61,617 nt of DNA. Source: an uncultured Lachnospiraceae bacterium (GTDB lineage Bacteria > Bacillota > Clostridia > Lachnospirales > Lachnospiraceae). The notes beneath the pieces are model-generated. The model did no database searches. It worked only from the letters and a program-made list of their open reading frames with translations, and was not told where the DNA came from. The position numbers and the translations under genes are program-made. The stretch covers positions 1 through 61,617 of the forward strand of contig CANAPP010000014.1 of NCBI GenBank assembly GCA_947363565.1, read 5' to 3'. Shown piece by piece: positions 44,838 through 54,252 of this stretch. Every line of letters starts with the position of its first letter. Within the stretch, counting starts at the first letter, position 1.

Positions 44838-45968
44838 CTAATCTCCAAAAAACCGGGCTACCGGCCTCATGACCACCTTGATATCGGATCTGGACTGTAC
44901 CTTCTTCCGGATCTCTTCTCTCAGCGCTTTTACATTCGAAGCTTCGATGAGGTCATACATCTCGATGATCTTTTCTACATCCAGGGGGCTCTCATCCATA
45001 GGCACGATCAGCTGGTACTGCTTTCCCCTCGGATATTCTGTCACGTCATATTCGGAAATCACCGGCAGGCCTTTGGCGCCGTACTCCTTGCTCTTTAACG
45101 TCTGCCCCGAAGTCAGTCCAATCCTGTGCATGCCCAGGGAAGAAACCGCGATATCCGCCGTATTATAAATATCCGTAAGCTCCTGGCCGCTCTTAAAGCC
45201 GTACAGGATCACCTGATCTTCTAACCCATACTTTTCTATGCAGGCTTTATACACCTGGATTTCCGGCCCGTCCCCCACCAGATGGAAGAGGATCTTTCTC
45301 ATCCCGCCGTTTTTCCTGTACTCGCCTATGCCGTTTATCAGCCGCTCGAAAGCATGCCACTTTGCAAATCCGGCTACGGCAACCAGATTGACGGCATCTT
45401 TTGACTTATCATTCCTCTCGGCAAGCGAGATATCGGCGAAATTCACGCCGTTTTTGATCTCAACTACAGGAACGCCGTATATCTTTGCCAGCTTCTTATC
45501 CGAGATCGCGGCGATCACATCCACATACTTTTTCATCCTCTTCCGGTAAAGCCTGTCCAGGAAAAGAACGATCCGGTTTTCCAGCGTATCCTTTAATTCC
45601 GCATCGTAAGGATAGGTGGGAATCTCGATCAGAATCTTTGTCCCTGCTTTTTTAAGCGCCTTTAACAGCCGGTGAAACTGAGGGTCGTCGAAAACATACC
45701 GGATATAGATCCCGTCGTAAGTATGCTTTTTCAGATACTTCCGCAGGAAACGGCTGGATTCTACCTTGTAGGGACGATGCATCTTATGTCTGATCAGCTT
45801 TTCCTTCCCGCCGCGCAGGATGAACAGGTCTTCATCGTTCTTCCGGTAGGCTGCGTCCACCTGAAACCCGAGATCTTTAAGCGCATGGATCTGATTCCAT
45901 ATCTTTTTCGTGATCCCTTCTGTCTCCAGCGTCATATCTCTTGCCGTATAATACAATATCTTTTTCAT
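44838..45968 (-). CDS. Family 4-like glycosyltransferase
   Basis: 376 residues, GT-B fold. Central IEIPTYPYDAEL, linker LVAVAGFAKWHAFERLI, VGDGPE, then LTSGQTLKSKEYGAKGLPVI, an unusual form of the GT4 donor motif in which only the second glutamate is evident. The gene is packed between the epimerase and a GT2 gene with 5-14 base gaps. Donor sugar unknown. Confidence 0.8.
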   Translation of the reverse strand: MKKILYYTARDMTLETEGITKKIWNQIHALKDLGFQVDAAYRKNDEDLFILRGGKEKLIRHKMHRPYKVESSRFLRKYLKKHTYDGIYIRYVFDDPQFHRLLKALKKAGTKILIEIPTYPYDAELKDTLENRIVLFLDRLYRKRMKKYVDVIAAISDKKLAKIYGVPVVEIKNGVNFADISLAERNDKSKDAVNLVAVAGFAKWHAFERLINGIGEYRKNGGMRKILFHLVGDGPEIQVYKACIEKYGLEDQVILYGFKSGQELTDIYNTADIAVSSLGMHRIGLTSGQTLKSKEYGAKGLPVISEYDVTEYPRGKQYQLIVPMDESPLDVEKIIEMYDLIEASNVKALREEIRKKVQSRSDIKVVMRPVARFFGD

Positions 45969-45972
45969 CTGC

Positions 45973-46872
45973 CTACACCTTCCCTATCAGCATTAACCCT
46001 CTCATCACAATCTCGCTGCAAACTCCCGGCCGCCATCTCCTAGGATAGAAAACCTTGATTAAACTATTCTTAAAGGAATATTTTTCCTCACCGAAAAGCG
46101 AAGCGATCCGCGCCCTCTTCGGTGATAAGTTGTCCTTGTAGACGCGGTAATATTCCACATTTCTCTCTTTTACGTCGCCCTGGTCCTTTAGCATCGCCAT
46201 CCCCCAGGCCACTTTTTTTAAGAAGGTGATCCGGGTCACGCTGCTGTCTAAACGCCGGTACATGGCGCATACTTCACGGTTTACCTGGATCCTGCCGAAC
46301 CCTGACGCCACTGCCCCCGCAAGCCAGTCGTGGGAATGTACTTTCCCCGGGTCGCACTTTAGCATCTCCTTTCGAAGCCTTCCGTTGATCACCATGGAAA
46401 ATCCCACGCCGAAGGTTCCGGTCATGGCCCGGTAAAAGGACAGGGAATCTTTTGGCGGCTTTTGCAGGCCCAGGTAATTCCCCTGTTCGTCCTTCATCTC
46501 GCTTAAACTGTAGTAAAGGAGCGGCTTATCCTGCTTCTGGCGCTTAAGCCACTCTACCGCAAGCTTTACCTTATCCGGATACCAGACATCGTCCTGGTCG
46601 CAGAAAGACCAGAAATCTCCCTGATCCGTGAGCCTTAAAAGCTCCATGAAGCTTTTACAAAAGCCCAGGTTCTCTCCCTTAAACAGGGTGATCGAACCCG
46701 ACTGTTCGTAGCTTTTAAGGATATCAACAGTCCCGTCGCCGGAGCCGTCGTCCCGCACATAGATATGGATATTCGGATAGCTTTGCCTGAGGAGGCTTTC
46801 TATCTGCTCCCGGATATATTTCCTGCCGTTGTACGTAGAAACGATAATATTAACTTTGGGATATTTTTCCAT
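45973..46872 (-). CDS. Family 2 glycosyltransferase (rhamnosyltransferase-like)
   Basis: 299 residues: VNIIVSTYNGRKYIREQIESLL opening, RDDGSGDGT, the DxD region FCDQDDVWYPDK near 92-103, and DWLAG further on. This QDDVW variant is common among rhamnosyl- and fucosyl-adding GT2 enzymes of Gram-positive capsule loci; with rfbABCD in the same locus, dTDP-rhamnose is a reasonable donor guess. Confidence 0.83.
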   Translation of the reverse strand: MEKYPKVNIIVSTYNGRKYIREQIESLLRQSYPNIHIYVRDDGSGDGTVDILKSYEQSGSITLFKGENLGFCKSFMELLRLTDQGDFWSFCDQDDVWYPDKVKLAVEWLKRQKQDKPLLYYSLSEMKDEQGNYLGLQKPPKDSLSFYRAMTGTFGVGFSMVINGRLRKEMLKCDPGKVHSHDWLAGAVASGFGRIQVNREVCAMYRRLDSSVTRITFLKKVAWGMAMLKDQGDVKERNVEYYRVYKDNLSPKRARIASLFGEEKYSFKNSLIKVFYPRRWRPGVCSEIVMRGLMLIGKV

Positions 46873-46884
46873 CTTTCTGCTCTC

Positions 46885-47916
46885 CTAAGCCATAAAATTA
46901 AAAAACGGGATCCACTGAAGCTTTTTCAGGACAACGCACATCACTCTCTCCAGATGCAGATAAGATGTACAGATCTTTACCTTATGGGCAAACGGGATGT
47001 CTGCCGCTTGAAAATCCGGCTTCCAGACATATCTTTGCCGCTGCGCCTTCCAGACGGCTTTAAGATCTTCTGCCCGGGCATCGGTCTTATCGGCTTTATC
47101 GTCTGCCCAGTAAAGCTGCTTTAAAGAGCTAAAGACCATTCCCAGAGAAAAGTTATCCATGCTGCCGTCATAGCCGCAGCTTTCCAGGTACTTTCGGATC
47201 TCAAGGAAATCCGTGTATACATCCTCGGCGTGCCTGAGGGAATAATGATAAGAAGTGGAACCCTTCGCGTGCACATAGTAATATAGCCCCTTGGGGATGA
47301 CCGCTACCTTATCCACACAGGAAAACAGCGCCGCACTGGCCACCATATCCTCCGCATACCGGAAATTCTCCGGCACCATAATGCCGTGGTCCGAAAATAC
47401 GGAGCGCCTGACCAGCTTATAGCACATGCTGTTGAGGGAAAGGCAGGAAAAATTCAGAAACCAGTCAAGGATCTGCCTGTTCGGATACACGGTGCTTTTC
47501 TTAACCGGAAATTTAGTCTCGCTGATCAGGCGGATATTCCCGCCATCGTCATAGACATTCTTCTCCTGGCAAACGGCGATGGATACCCCGGTTTTTTCCA
47601 GCGCTCCTGCCATGATCTCGTACATGCGCTTATGGACAAAGTCGTCGCAGTCCACAAACCCGACGAATTCGCCTTTTGCCGCCCTGATTCCTCTGTTGCG
47701 GGCTGTGCCAGCGCCGGCATTTTCCTGGGTGATCAGCCGTATCCGCGCATCCTTTTCCATATACCGCCGGACAATCCCTTCTCCCTGATCACTGGAACCG
47801 TCGTCCACCACGATGATTTCGATGTCGCGGATCGTCTGGCCTGCCAGGCTGTCTAAGCACCTGGCAATTGTTTTTTCGCCGTTATAAAGAGGCACAATAA
47901 CACTTACTCTGCACAT
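46885..47916 (-). CDS. Family 2 glycosyltransferase
   Basis: 343 residues: VSVIVPLYNGEKTIARCLDSL, VVDDGSSDQG, and the acceptor/metal segment NRGIRAAKGEFVGFVDCDDFV with DCDD as DxD. The C-terminal third is helical and specific to capsule GT2 proteins. Located between the nucleotide-sugar dehydrogenase gene and a second GT2. Confidence 0.85.
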   Translation of the reverse strand: MCRVSVIVPLYNGEKTIARCLDSLAGQTIRDIEIIVVDDGSSDQGEGIVRRYMEKDARIRLITQENAGAGTARNRGIRAAKGEFVGFVDCDDFVHKRMYEIMAGALEKTGVSIAVCQEKNVYDDGGNIRLISETKFPVKKSTVYPNRQILDWFLNFSCLSLNSMCYKLVRRSVFSDHGIMVPENFRYAEDMVASAALFSCVDKVAVIPKGLYYYVHAKGSTSYHYSLRHAEDVYTDFLEIRKYLESCGYDGSMDNFSLGMVFSSLKQLYWADDKADKTDARAEDLKAVWKAQRQRYVWKPDFQAADIPFAHKVKICTSYLHLERVMCVVLKKLQWIPFFNFMA

Positions 47917-47954
47917 GGATTGCTTTCCGTTCCCTTTCTGCTTGTCTGTGAAAA

Positions 47955-49268
47955 CTATAACAGTTCGATATTGTCCCTCTCCCTGACCGCTTTCATAGCA
48001 TTTTTCGTGTCAAATACGGCGATGGCATGCTGCTGGACAAAATCGTAATCTACATTCGTATGAGCCGCTGTCACCATGACAAGATCCGCTTGTTTAAGCA
48101 GCTTCTCATCAAGGGCCGGCTCGCTGACATATCTTTTGTCCTTATATTTATATTTTTTCACCCACGGGTCATAGTAGGACACAACCGCCCCGGTCTTTTC
48201 CAACTCCTCGACGACCTTAAGCGCAGGACTCTCCCGGTAATCGTCGATGTCCTGCTTGTAGGCAACGCCGAGGACGAGAACCTTTGCGCCGTTCAGTGAT
48301 TTCCTGTAACGGTTTAAGATCATCCCGGCACGCTCCACACAGTATTCCGGCATCTTGTCATTGATCATCATGGAGCTTTCGATCATGGACGTGTGGAAGC
48401 CGTACTCTCTCGCCTTCCAGGACAGATAATAGGGATCAAGAGGGATGCAGTGCCCGCCAAGCCCCGGTCCCGGGTAAAATGCCTGGAAGCCGTAAGGCTT
48501 TGACTTGGCCGCCTCAATAACCTCCCACATGCTGATACCCATCTCTTTGCACAGCATGGTAAGCTCGTTGACCAGACCGATGTTGATGTTGCGGTAAGTG
48601 TTCTCCAGAATCTTTTCCATCTCCGCGATGGCCGGCGAAGAGACCTCGTAGACTTCTCCCTCAAGCACAGAACGGTACATGGCGGAAATCACCTCTGTGG
48701 CCTCTTTCCCGATAGCGCCGACCACCTTCGGGGTATTCTTCGTCTTGTAGATCAGATTGCCCGGGTCTACCCTCTCCGGGGAAAATCCAAGATAGAAATC
48801 CTCGCCGCAGGTTAAGCCGGAGCCTTTTTCCAGGATAGGCTTTATCAACTCTTCTGTCGTCCCCGGGTAGGTAGTGGATTCTAAGACAACCATAGTCTCT
48901 TTCGTCAGATATTTTGCGATCTCCTCAGTGGAGGACTTTACATAGCTGATATCCGGCTGCTGGTGGATGTCCAAAGGCGTAGGTACGCAGATGGCGATAA
49001 AATCCACGTCTTTGACAAAGCCAAAATCAGTGGTGGCGGACAGCTTCTTTTCCTCCACCAGCCTTTTCAGGTCATTATCCACCACGTCCCCGATGTAGTT
49101 GTGGCCTTTATTTACCATCTCCACCTTTTTTTCCTGCACGTCAAAGCCGATGGTCGTATACCCGGCCTTAGCCTTTTCCACCGCCAGAGGAAGCCCTACA
49201 TATCCAAGCCCCACAACACCGACGGTAATCTCTCTTTCGGCTATTTTTTTTAATAATTTTTCTTTCAT
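47955..49268 (-). CDS. UDP-N-acetylglucosamine 6-dehydrogenase (WbpA-type)
   Basis: ATG 49268 is preferred to ATG 49277 because AGAGAGGA ends right against the latter. 437 residues: GVVGLGYVGLPLAVEKAKAG for NAD, STTYPGTTEE, and the catalytic Cys in GPGLGGHCIPLDPYYL. The form YPGPGLGGHC followed by LSWKA resembles WbpA enzymes acting on UDP-GlcNAc more than WecC or UDP-Glc dehydrogenases. It opens the diacetamido-uronic acid pathway. Confidence 0.85.
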   Translation of the reverse strand: MKEKLLKKIAEREITVGVVGLGYVGLPLAVEKAKAGYTTIGFDVQEKKVEMVNKGHNYIGDVVDNDLKRLVEEKKLSATTDFGFVKDVDFIAICVPTPLDIHQQPDISYVKSSTEEIAKYLTKETMVVLESTTYPGTTEELIKPILEKGSGLTCGEDFYLGFSPERVDPGNLIYKTKNTPKVVGAIGKEATEVISAMYRSVLEGEVYEVSSPAIAEMEKILENTYRNINIGLVNELTMLCKEMGISMWEVIEAAKSKPYGFQAFYPGPGLGGHCIPLDPYYLSWKAREYGFHTSMIESSMMINDKMPEYCVERAGMILNRYRKSLNGAKVLVLGVAYKQDIDDYRESPALKVVEELEKTGAVVSYYDPWVKKYKYKDKRYVSEPALDEKLLKQADLVMVTAAHTNVDYDFVQQHAIAVFDTKNAMKAVRERDNIELL

Positions 49269-49305
49269 CTCATTCATGTCCTCTCTGTGATTAATATCAT
49301 TCGCT

Positions 49306-51594
49306 TTATTTTTCCAGCGCTACCAGCAATACGTGAAGGATAACCGTGATATCCGCAACCGCAAACAAAAGGATGATCTTTTGCCCGATATTTTTCTTCA
49401 CCTTGAAAAAGGAATTCCGCAAGCAAAGCAGTACAAGCGGGAAAAACGGCAGGAAATACCTTCCCTGGGCGCCGGTAATAAAGTTGAGCGTCACCGGAGT
49501 CCAGACTAACAGCATGGAAAGCTCGATCAGCATAAAGCAGCCCAATGACAAAAGCCCCATGTAAGCCTTGTCCGCCCGCGGGATATACGCTTCCTCCTCC
49601 TGACGGATACAGGACAAAAGCAAAAGCAGCAGGATAAAGATGATGATATACCAGTTGATATCGATATCTCTCCATGCAAGATTGCCGCCCAGCAGATTAC
49701 TGAGCTGCAGATCTCCCTGCTTATGGAACGTATTCGTAAACAGGCCAAGAAATCTGGCAGGATGGCTGAGCAGATACCCGAAGGTATATACCTCCTGACT
49801 CTTTGCACCGCCGACCGCCGCTCCCTGCTCCACGGAAAGCCTTGAGATAATCCCCACGAGCCGGTCTTTTGCAAACATAAACAAAAACAGGCCAATCAAG
49901 GCTGCTCCGCAGTATCTCTTAAACCTGGACAGATCCCTTCTCGTCCATAACAGCATAAGCGGCAGGAAGCATAACGGAATATACGTGCCGCCCTTAACCG
50001 TGGCAAGGAGGCTCCCCGTCAGGGCCGCGACTGCGATATCGCCTGCCGTTATCTGCGTTTCATCATAAAACATGTGCATATGACAGGCAATATACAGCAG
50101 GGAAATCCCATTGATCATGCCGTCATAGGACATGGAAGCCGCCTGCTGCAAAGAGATCGGCAGTATCCCCACCAGCATCAGGGATATTTTGCCCACAGGG
50201 ATCTTTTTGACCGCGAAGTAAGTCAGCGCAGTATAACAGAGCAGGGAGAAAAGCCTTCCAAGCATCATAGTAAGCCAGAAGCCCAGCCCCAGGATCCTTC
50301 CCGCCGCGATCCCCAGCGCCTGCGGAACATAATAGATCTTCCCGCCGTTGTCGAGATTGCTGCGGACCGCACACTCCGCCAGTGTCTCATCCTTTGCTTT
50401 CAGATACAGCTTCTGGTGCATCCACCGGTAATTCTCGGGACCTAAGTTCTGCCTTACTTCTGCATCGGCATCGATATCCTCCACCCGCTTATAGATATAA
50501 CCGGGCTTACCGCTCTCCGGGATCCTTAAGATCTCATTGGACAGCGCATATGCCGTATCGATATGGGATGGCTCGTCAGGAACCGTATCGATGCTGATCA
50601 CCAGGCTCATCAAAACCCCAAGGGATACAGCCAGCAGGATATATAGCCGTTCTATAGTCCATTTCCTCCATATGCAGGCAGCGAAGATCATGACCGCTGA
50701 CAAAAGCACAAGCAGGGCGAATCCCCCGTACATACCCTTCAAAAAGAAGCAATCATTCTCAAGTACAGCATTGCTCACGCCACACTTATATACATAAACA
50801 ATGTAAAAACATACAAAGCCCGCCGTCGCTGCAAAGCCGAAAAAGACGTCTTTACCCGCAAGAAAGCCAAAGCATTTTCTTGCTGCCGCATTAAGCCGGC
50901 CAAAGGCCTTTTCCTTCCGGGAGCTTTTCTTTGAACCTCCGCGCTCATAGCCTAAAGCGGCCGATTCCTTTTTCCCGCTGTATACAAAAAAGAACACCAA
51001 CGTCCCAAAGGCGGCCAGAAATATCCCGTTGGCCACGGCAGCAGCAAAATTACTCTTCTCTCCCGCCAGATACCGGGTCTTAAAGACCAGGCTTAAATCA
51101 GAAGCTTTATCCCCTACCATCAGCGATGACGGATTCAGCTGATTCTCACTGGCCACAAGCGAGGGGAAAACCTTTGCTCCCTGCGCAAGCGTTAACGTCA
51201 GCCGGACAGTTTTTCCCTTAACCCTATCCGCCGGCAGTTCAAAGTAAATCAGTGATCCGCCGTCCTTGTTCTGGATGCGCTCATATTTTAAAACAGCCAT
51301 TTGCTCTGCCAGAAGCGTACCCGTCTCGGGGTCAGAAAGCTCTGCCTTCATCTTCTCATCGTCAAACTTGTCTTTTGTCTGGAATTTTACGCCGACGCCG
51401 TGCAGATTATCCCCGGTCAGTGTAAAATCAACAGAAACTTCCGTATCTTCTTTCAGCTTTATCTTTTTATCCGTAGTGGTCCCATACTGCTCTTCCCTGT
51501 AGATATCGGCAGTCTTGTTGCACTGAACGGCAGTGATCAATATGCAAAATGCCAGATATACAAGATATACCGGCAGAATCTTTTTTCTACTCAT
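49306..51594 (-). CDS. DUF2142-family polytopic membrane protein
   Basis: 762 residues. N-terminal helix, a beta-rich extracellular segment (about 30-170), then about 12 membrane helices. DUF2142 hallmarks are DTVPDEPSHIDTAYAL (acidic pair in the first catalytic-like loop), SYDGMINGISLLYIA and GAQGRYFLPFFPL. The family resembles GT-C glycosyltransferases that use polyprenyl-phosphate sugars outside the membrane. The following DUF2304 and polyprenyl-phosphate GT2 genes fit that picture. Confidence 0.8.
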   Translation of the reverse strand: MSRKKILPVYLVYLAFCILITAVQCNKTADIYREEQYGTTTDKKIKLKEDTEVSVDFTLTGDNLHGVGVKFQTKDKFDDEKMKAELSDPETGTLLAEQMAVLKYERIQNKDGGSLIYFELPADRVKGKTVRLTLTLAQGAKVFPSLVASENQLNPSSLMVGDKASDLSLVFKTRYLAGEKSNFAAAVANGIFLAAFGTLVFFFVYSGKKESAALGYERGGSKKSSRKEKAFGRLNAAARKCFGFLAGKDVFFGFAATAGFVCFYIVYVYKCGVSNAVLENDCFFLKGMYGGFALLVLLSAVMIFAACIWRKWTIERLYILLAVSLGVLMSLVISIDTVPDEPSHIDTAYALSNEILRIPESGKPGYIYKRVEDIDADAEVRQNLGPENYRWMHQKLYLKAKDETLAECAVRSNLDNGGKIYYVPQALGIAAGRILGLGFWLTMMLGRLFSLLCYTALTYFAVKKIPVGKISLMLVGILPISLQQAASMSYDGMINGISLLYIACHMHMFYDETQITAGDIAVAALTGSLLATVKGGTYIPLCFLPLMLLWTRRDLSRFKRYCGAALIGLFLFMFAKDRLVGIISRLSVEQGAAVGGAKSQEVYTFGYLLSHPARFLGLFTNTFHKQGDLQLSNLLGGNLAWRDIDINWYIIIFILLLLLLSCIRQEEEAYIPRADKAYMGLLSLGCFMLIELSMLLVWTPVTLNFITGAQGRYFLPFFPLVLLCLRNSFFKVKKNIGQKIILLFAVADITVILHVLLVALEK

Positions 51595-51600
51595 CAGGCA

Positions 51601-51957
51601 TTATTCTTCCTTCTTTGTTTTTTCCTTGAGTTCATCAGACAAAAGCGCGATCTCCTGCGCCATCTTCCTGACCATCGCCGTAAAATGGGAAATCGTGACG
51701 GTCAGGGAAAAGATAATGATCAGCGAGAACAAAAATCCAAGAAAGAAGATCATATTCATGGGAGACTGAATGCCCAGTATCCTGGCCAGCACATTCATCA
51801 GATCAGGAAAGCACGTCAGAATGATCAGGGCGATATCACAGCCCATCCAGAGCAGGACATACTTAAGCTCCAGCCGGCGCTGCCTGATCATATTTACAAT
51901 AACCGCCAACACAAACAGCAGAAAAACGATGATGATGACCTTCGCCTGTAACGTCAT
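51601..51957 (-). CDS. DUF2304 small membrane protein
   Basis: 118 residues with three hydrophobic helices (about 1-23, 33-50, 60-85) and the family feature RRLELKYVLLWMGCDIALI. A short Lys/Glu-rich coil ends the protein. DUF2304 proteins usually neighbour polyprenyl-phosphate glycosyltransferases, as here (four bases downstream of one), and may anchor or assist them. Confidence 0.82.
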   Translation of the reverse strand: MTLQAKVIIIVFLLFVLAVIVNMIRQRRLELKYVLLWMGCDIALIILTCFPDLMNVLARILGIQSPMNMIFFLGFLFSLIIIFSLTVTISHFTAMVRKMAQEIALLSDELKEKTKKEE

Positions 51958-51961
51958 GGTG

Positions 51962-52666
51962 CTACCTTAACCTTTCTATCAATATTGCCAGAGTAACCTT
52001 GATCATATAATAAACGGATCTGTTAAAGGAAATGGAAGATACTCCTGCCAGGCGTTCCTTCATCTCCACCGGGACTTCGATCACTTTATATTTTTTGCGC
52101 AGCAGCCTGCACACTGTCTCCGGCTCCGGATAATCCCTCGGATAATCCCTGATAAACAGCTCCATCACCCTCCGGTTGCACATGCGCATCCCTGAGGTGG
52201 CATCCGTGATCCTTACCCCAAAAAGCGCCTGCGACAAAAACGAGAAGATCCGGATGCCGATCCTCCTTACTCCTGACGACTGGAAGCCCTGCTTTTCGAT
52301 GAACCGTGAGCCGATGACCATATCCGCCTGTTCCTTCACAAGGCTGTCTGCCATAACTTCTAAATATCTGGCATCATGCTGTCCGTCCCCGTCAAACTGC
52401 ACGACGATATCGTACCCCTGATGAAAAGCATAGACATACCCGGTCTGGACCGCGCCGCCTATCCCTAAGTTGATCGGCAGGTTCAGCACTTTGATGTCTT
52501 CTTTTTTGCAGACCTCCAGGGTCCTGTCCTTTGAACAGTCATTGATGACGACGAAATCGAAATCCGGCGCATTCTCCCGGATATCGCGGACCGTCTCCAC
52601 GATGCTCTCCGCTTCGTTAAAAGCAGGTATGATTACTAATTTTTTCCTCTTGCCTGTATTATCCAT
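51962..52666 (-). CDS. Polyprenyl-phosphate glycosyltransferase (DPM1/GT2-type)
   Basis: 234 residues: LVIIPAFNEAESIVETV, VINDCSKDRT, NLGIGGAVQTGYVYA and DGDGQHDARYL (DxD). This pattern is that of dolichol/polyprenol-phosphate sugar synthases. There is no C-terminal membrane helix pair, so membrane contact may come from the DUF2304 protein. Probably loads a sugar on undecaprenyl phosphate for the DUF2142 protein. A DYPRDYPEPE stretch shows a small internal duplication. Confidence 0.85.
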   Translation of the reverse strand: MDNTGKRKKLVIIPAFNEAESIVETVRDIRENAPDFDFVVINDCSKDRTLEVCKKEDIKVLNLPINLGIGGAVQTGYVYAFHQGYDIVVQFDGDGQHDARYLEVMADSLVKEQADMVIGSRFIEKQGFQSSGVRRIGIRIFSFLSQALFGVRITDATSGMRMCNRRVMELFIRDYPRDYPEPETVCRLLRKKYKVIEVPVEMKERLAGVSSISFNRSVYYMIKVTLAILIERLR

Positions 52667-52669
52667 ATA

Positions 52670-53293
52670 TCAACATCCGTCCGCCCGCAACGAAAAGTGA
52701 AATGCGTTTTTCCATGTATCCCAGCGCTGGTCTTTTTCCGAAAGGTTGATCTTCGTGCCGTCTGCTAACGCATAACCTTCCCCGGAGGCGTCTCCTTTAT
52801 ACTCTCCCGTAAGATGCGGCCATGCTATGCCGATATCCGGGTCATTCCACGCAAGTCCGCCCTCATCCCCCGGACGGTAGAAATCCGTGCATTTATAACA
52901 GAATTCCGCCACGTCGCTTAAGACAAGGTAACCGTGGGCGAAGCCCTCTGAGATATAAAACTGCCGCTTATTCTCCTCCGACAGCTCCATACCGTACCAC
53001 TTGCCGTAAGTTAAACTCCCAGCCCGCAGATCCACGGCCACGTCAAAGACACGTCCCCTGATGGCGCGGACTAATTTGCCCTGGGGATGCTCCTTCTGAA
53101 AATGAAGCCCCCTGAGTACTCCCTTCGTACTCAGGCTCTGGTTATCCTGCACGAACTTCATCGAAAGGCCTGCCTCCTCAAAGTCCCGCTGATTGTAAGT
53201 CTCCATAAAATACCCTCTGGAATCGCCGTGTACCGCAGGTTCAATAATGTAAAGCCCTTCAATCGGGCACTTAGTAACCTTTATCTGTCCCAT
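52670..53293 (-). CDS. rfbC: dTDP-4-dehydrorhamnose 3,5-epimerase
   Basis: 207 residues: GDSRGYFMETYNQ, VLRGLHFQKEHPQGKLVR and SEGFAHGYLVLSD, with the catalytic His/Asp/Tyr context of RmlC. Slightly longer than the typical 180-190 residues at the C-terminus. It is third in the rfbA-B-D-C order on the minus strand's dTDP-rhamnose route (acts before RfbD). Confidence 0.93.
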   Translation of the reverse strand: MGQIKVTKCPIEGLYIIEPAVHGDSRGYFMETYNQRDFEEAGLSMKFVQDNQSLSTKGVLRGLHFQKEHPQGKLVRAIRGRVFDVAVDLRAGSLTYGKWYGMELSEENKRQFYISEGFAHGYLVLSDVAEFCYKCTDFYRPGDEGGLAWNDPDIGIAWPHLTGEYKGDASGEGYALADGTKINLSEKDQRWDTWKNAFHFSLRADGC

Positions 53294-53311
53294 ACTACCC
53301 TTACCTCTGTC

Positions 53312-54226
53312 CTAATACTCTATCTCATTCAGATAACGGCTCAGCGCGTCCTGCCAGGCAGGAAGCGGCACAAAGCCGTTTTCCGCAAGCTTTCTTTTAT
53401 CCAGCCTGCTGTTAAATGGCCTTGCGGCTTTGGAAAGCCCGTATTCCGCTGTAGATACAGGGATCACCTTTGTCGTATAGCCTGCCTGCCGGTAGATCTC
53501 GCAGGTGAAATCATACCAGGAAATATAACCGCCCTCGTTGGTCACATGGTAATATCCGTACTTGTCCGTCTCCAGCATATCCACCAACAGCCGGGCAAGG
53601 TCATAAGTATACGTCGGCGTGCCAATCTGGTCATTGACCACCCGGACAGTGTCATGATTCTTTCCCACATTGAGCATCGTCTTGATAAAGTTTTTTCCGT
53701 TTACTCCGAATACCCATGCGATGCGGACGATAAAATATTTATCCAGGTTCCCGCTGACAAAAAGCTCGCCTTCCAGCTTCGTCTTCCCGTATACATTGAG
53801 CGGCCGGTAGTCCGTACAGTCCGGCTCCCAGGGCTTCTCGCCCTGGCCGTCGAACACATAGTCCGTGCTCAGGTAGACCAGCTTGCAGTCCAGGGCTTTG
53901 CACGCCTTCGCCACATGCTCTGTGCCTGCCGCATTGATAGCGCGGACCTTGTCAGCTTTGTCATCATCCTCCGCCAGATCAACGGCCGTCCACGCCGCAC
54001 AGTGGACCACCACATCCGGCGCTTCCTTAAGGAGGACTTCCTCCACGGCTTTGGCATCCGTGATATCCAGCCTGACGTACGGCATCCGTGTCACTGCTGT
54101 CCCGTCGTCTATCCCTTTGTACTCCGGAGCGATATCGCTCCCGACTCCTTCATGGCCGCGCCCGTAAAGCTCATTCATCACATCATGGCCGAGCTGGCCC
54201 GCAACTCCCGTTACAAATATCTTCAT
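53312..54226 (-). CDS. rfbD: dTDP-4-dehydrorhamnose reductase
   Basis: 304 residues, short-chain dehydrogenase fold: TGVAGQLGHDVM, LSTDYVFDG, and the YxxxK pair in VYGKTKLEGE. Makes dTDP-L-rhamnose with NAD(P)H. An insertion after residue 30 (EYKGIDDGTAV) is a small family variation. A 397-residue antisense frame over this gene and rfbC is a shadow. Confidence 0.94.
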   Translation of the reverse strand: MKIFVTGVAGQLGHDVMNELYGRGHEGVGSDIAPEYKGIDDGTAVTRMPYVRLDITDAKAVEEVLLKEAPDVVVHCAAWTAVDLAEDDDKADKVRAINAAGTEHVAKACKALDCKLVYLSTDYVFDGQGEKPWEPDCTDYRPLNVYGKTKLEGELFVSGNLDKYFIVRIAWVFGVNGKNFIKTMLNVGKNHDTVRVVNDQIGTPTYTYDLARLLVDMLETDKYGYYHVTNEGGYISWYDFTCEIYRQAGYTTKVIPVSTAEYGLSKAARPFNSRLDKRKLAENGFVPLPAWQDALSRYLNEIEY

Positions 54227-54252
54227 TGGCTATCTTCCTCCGCATTCAACGA

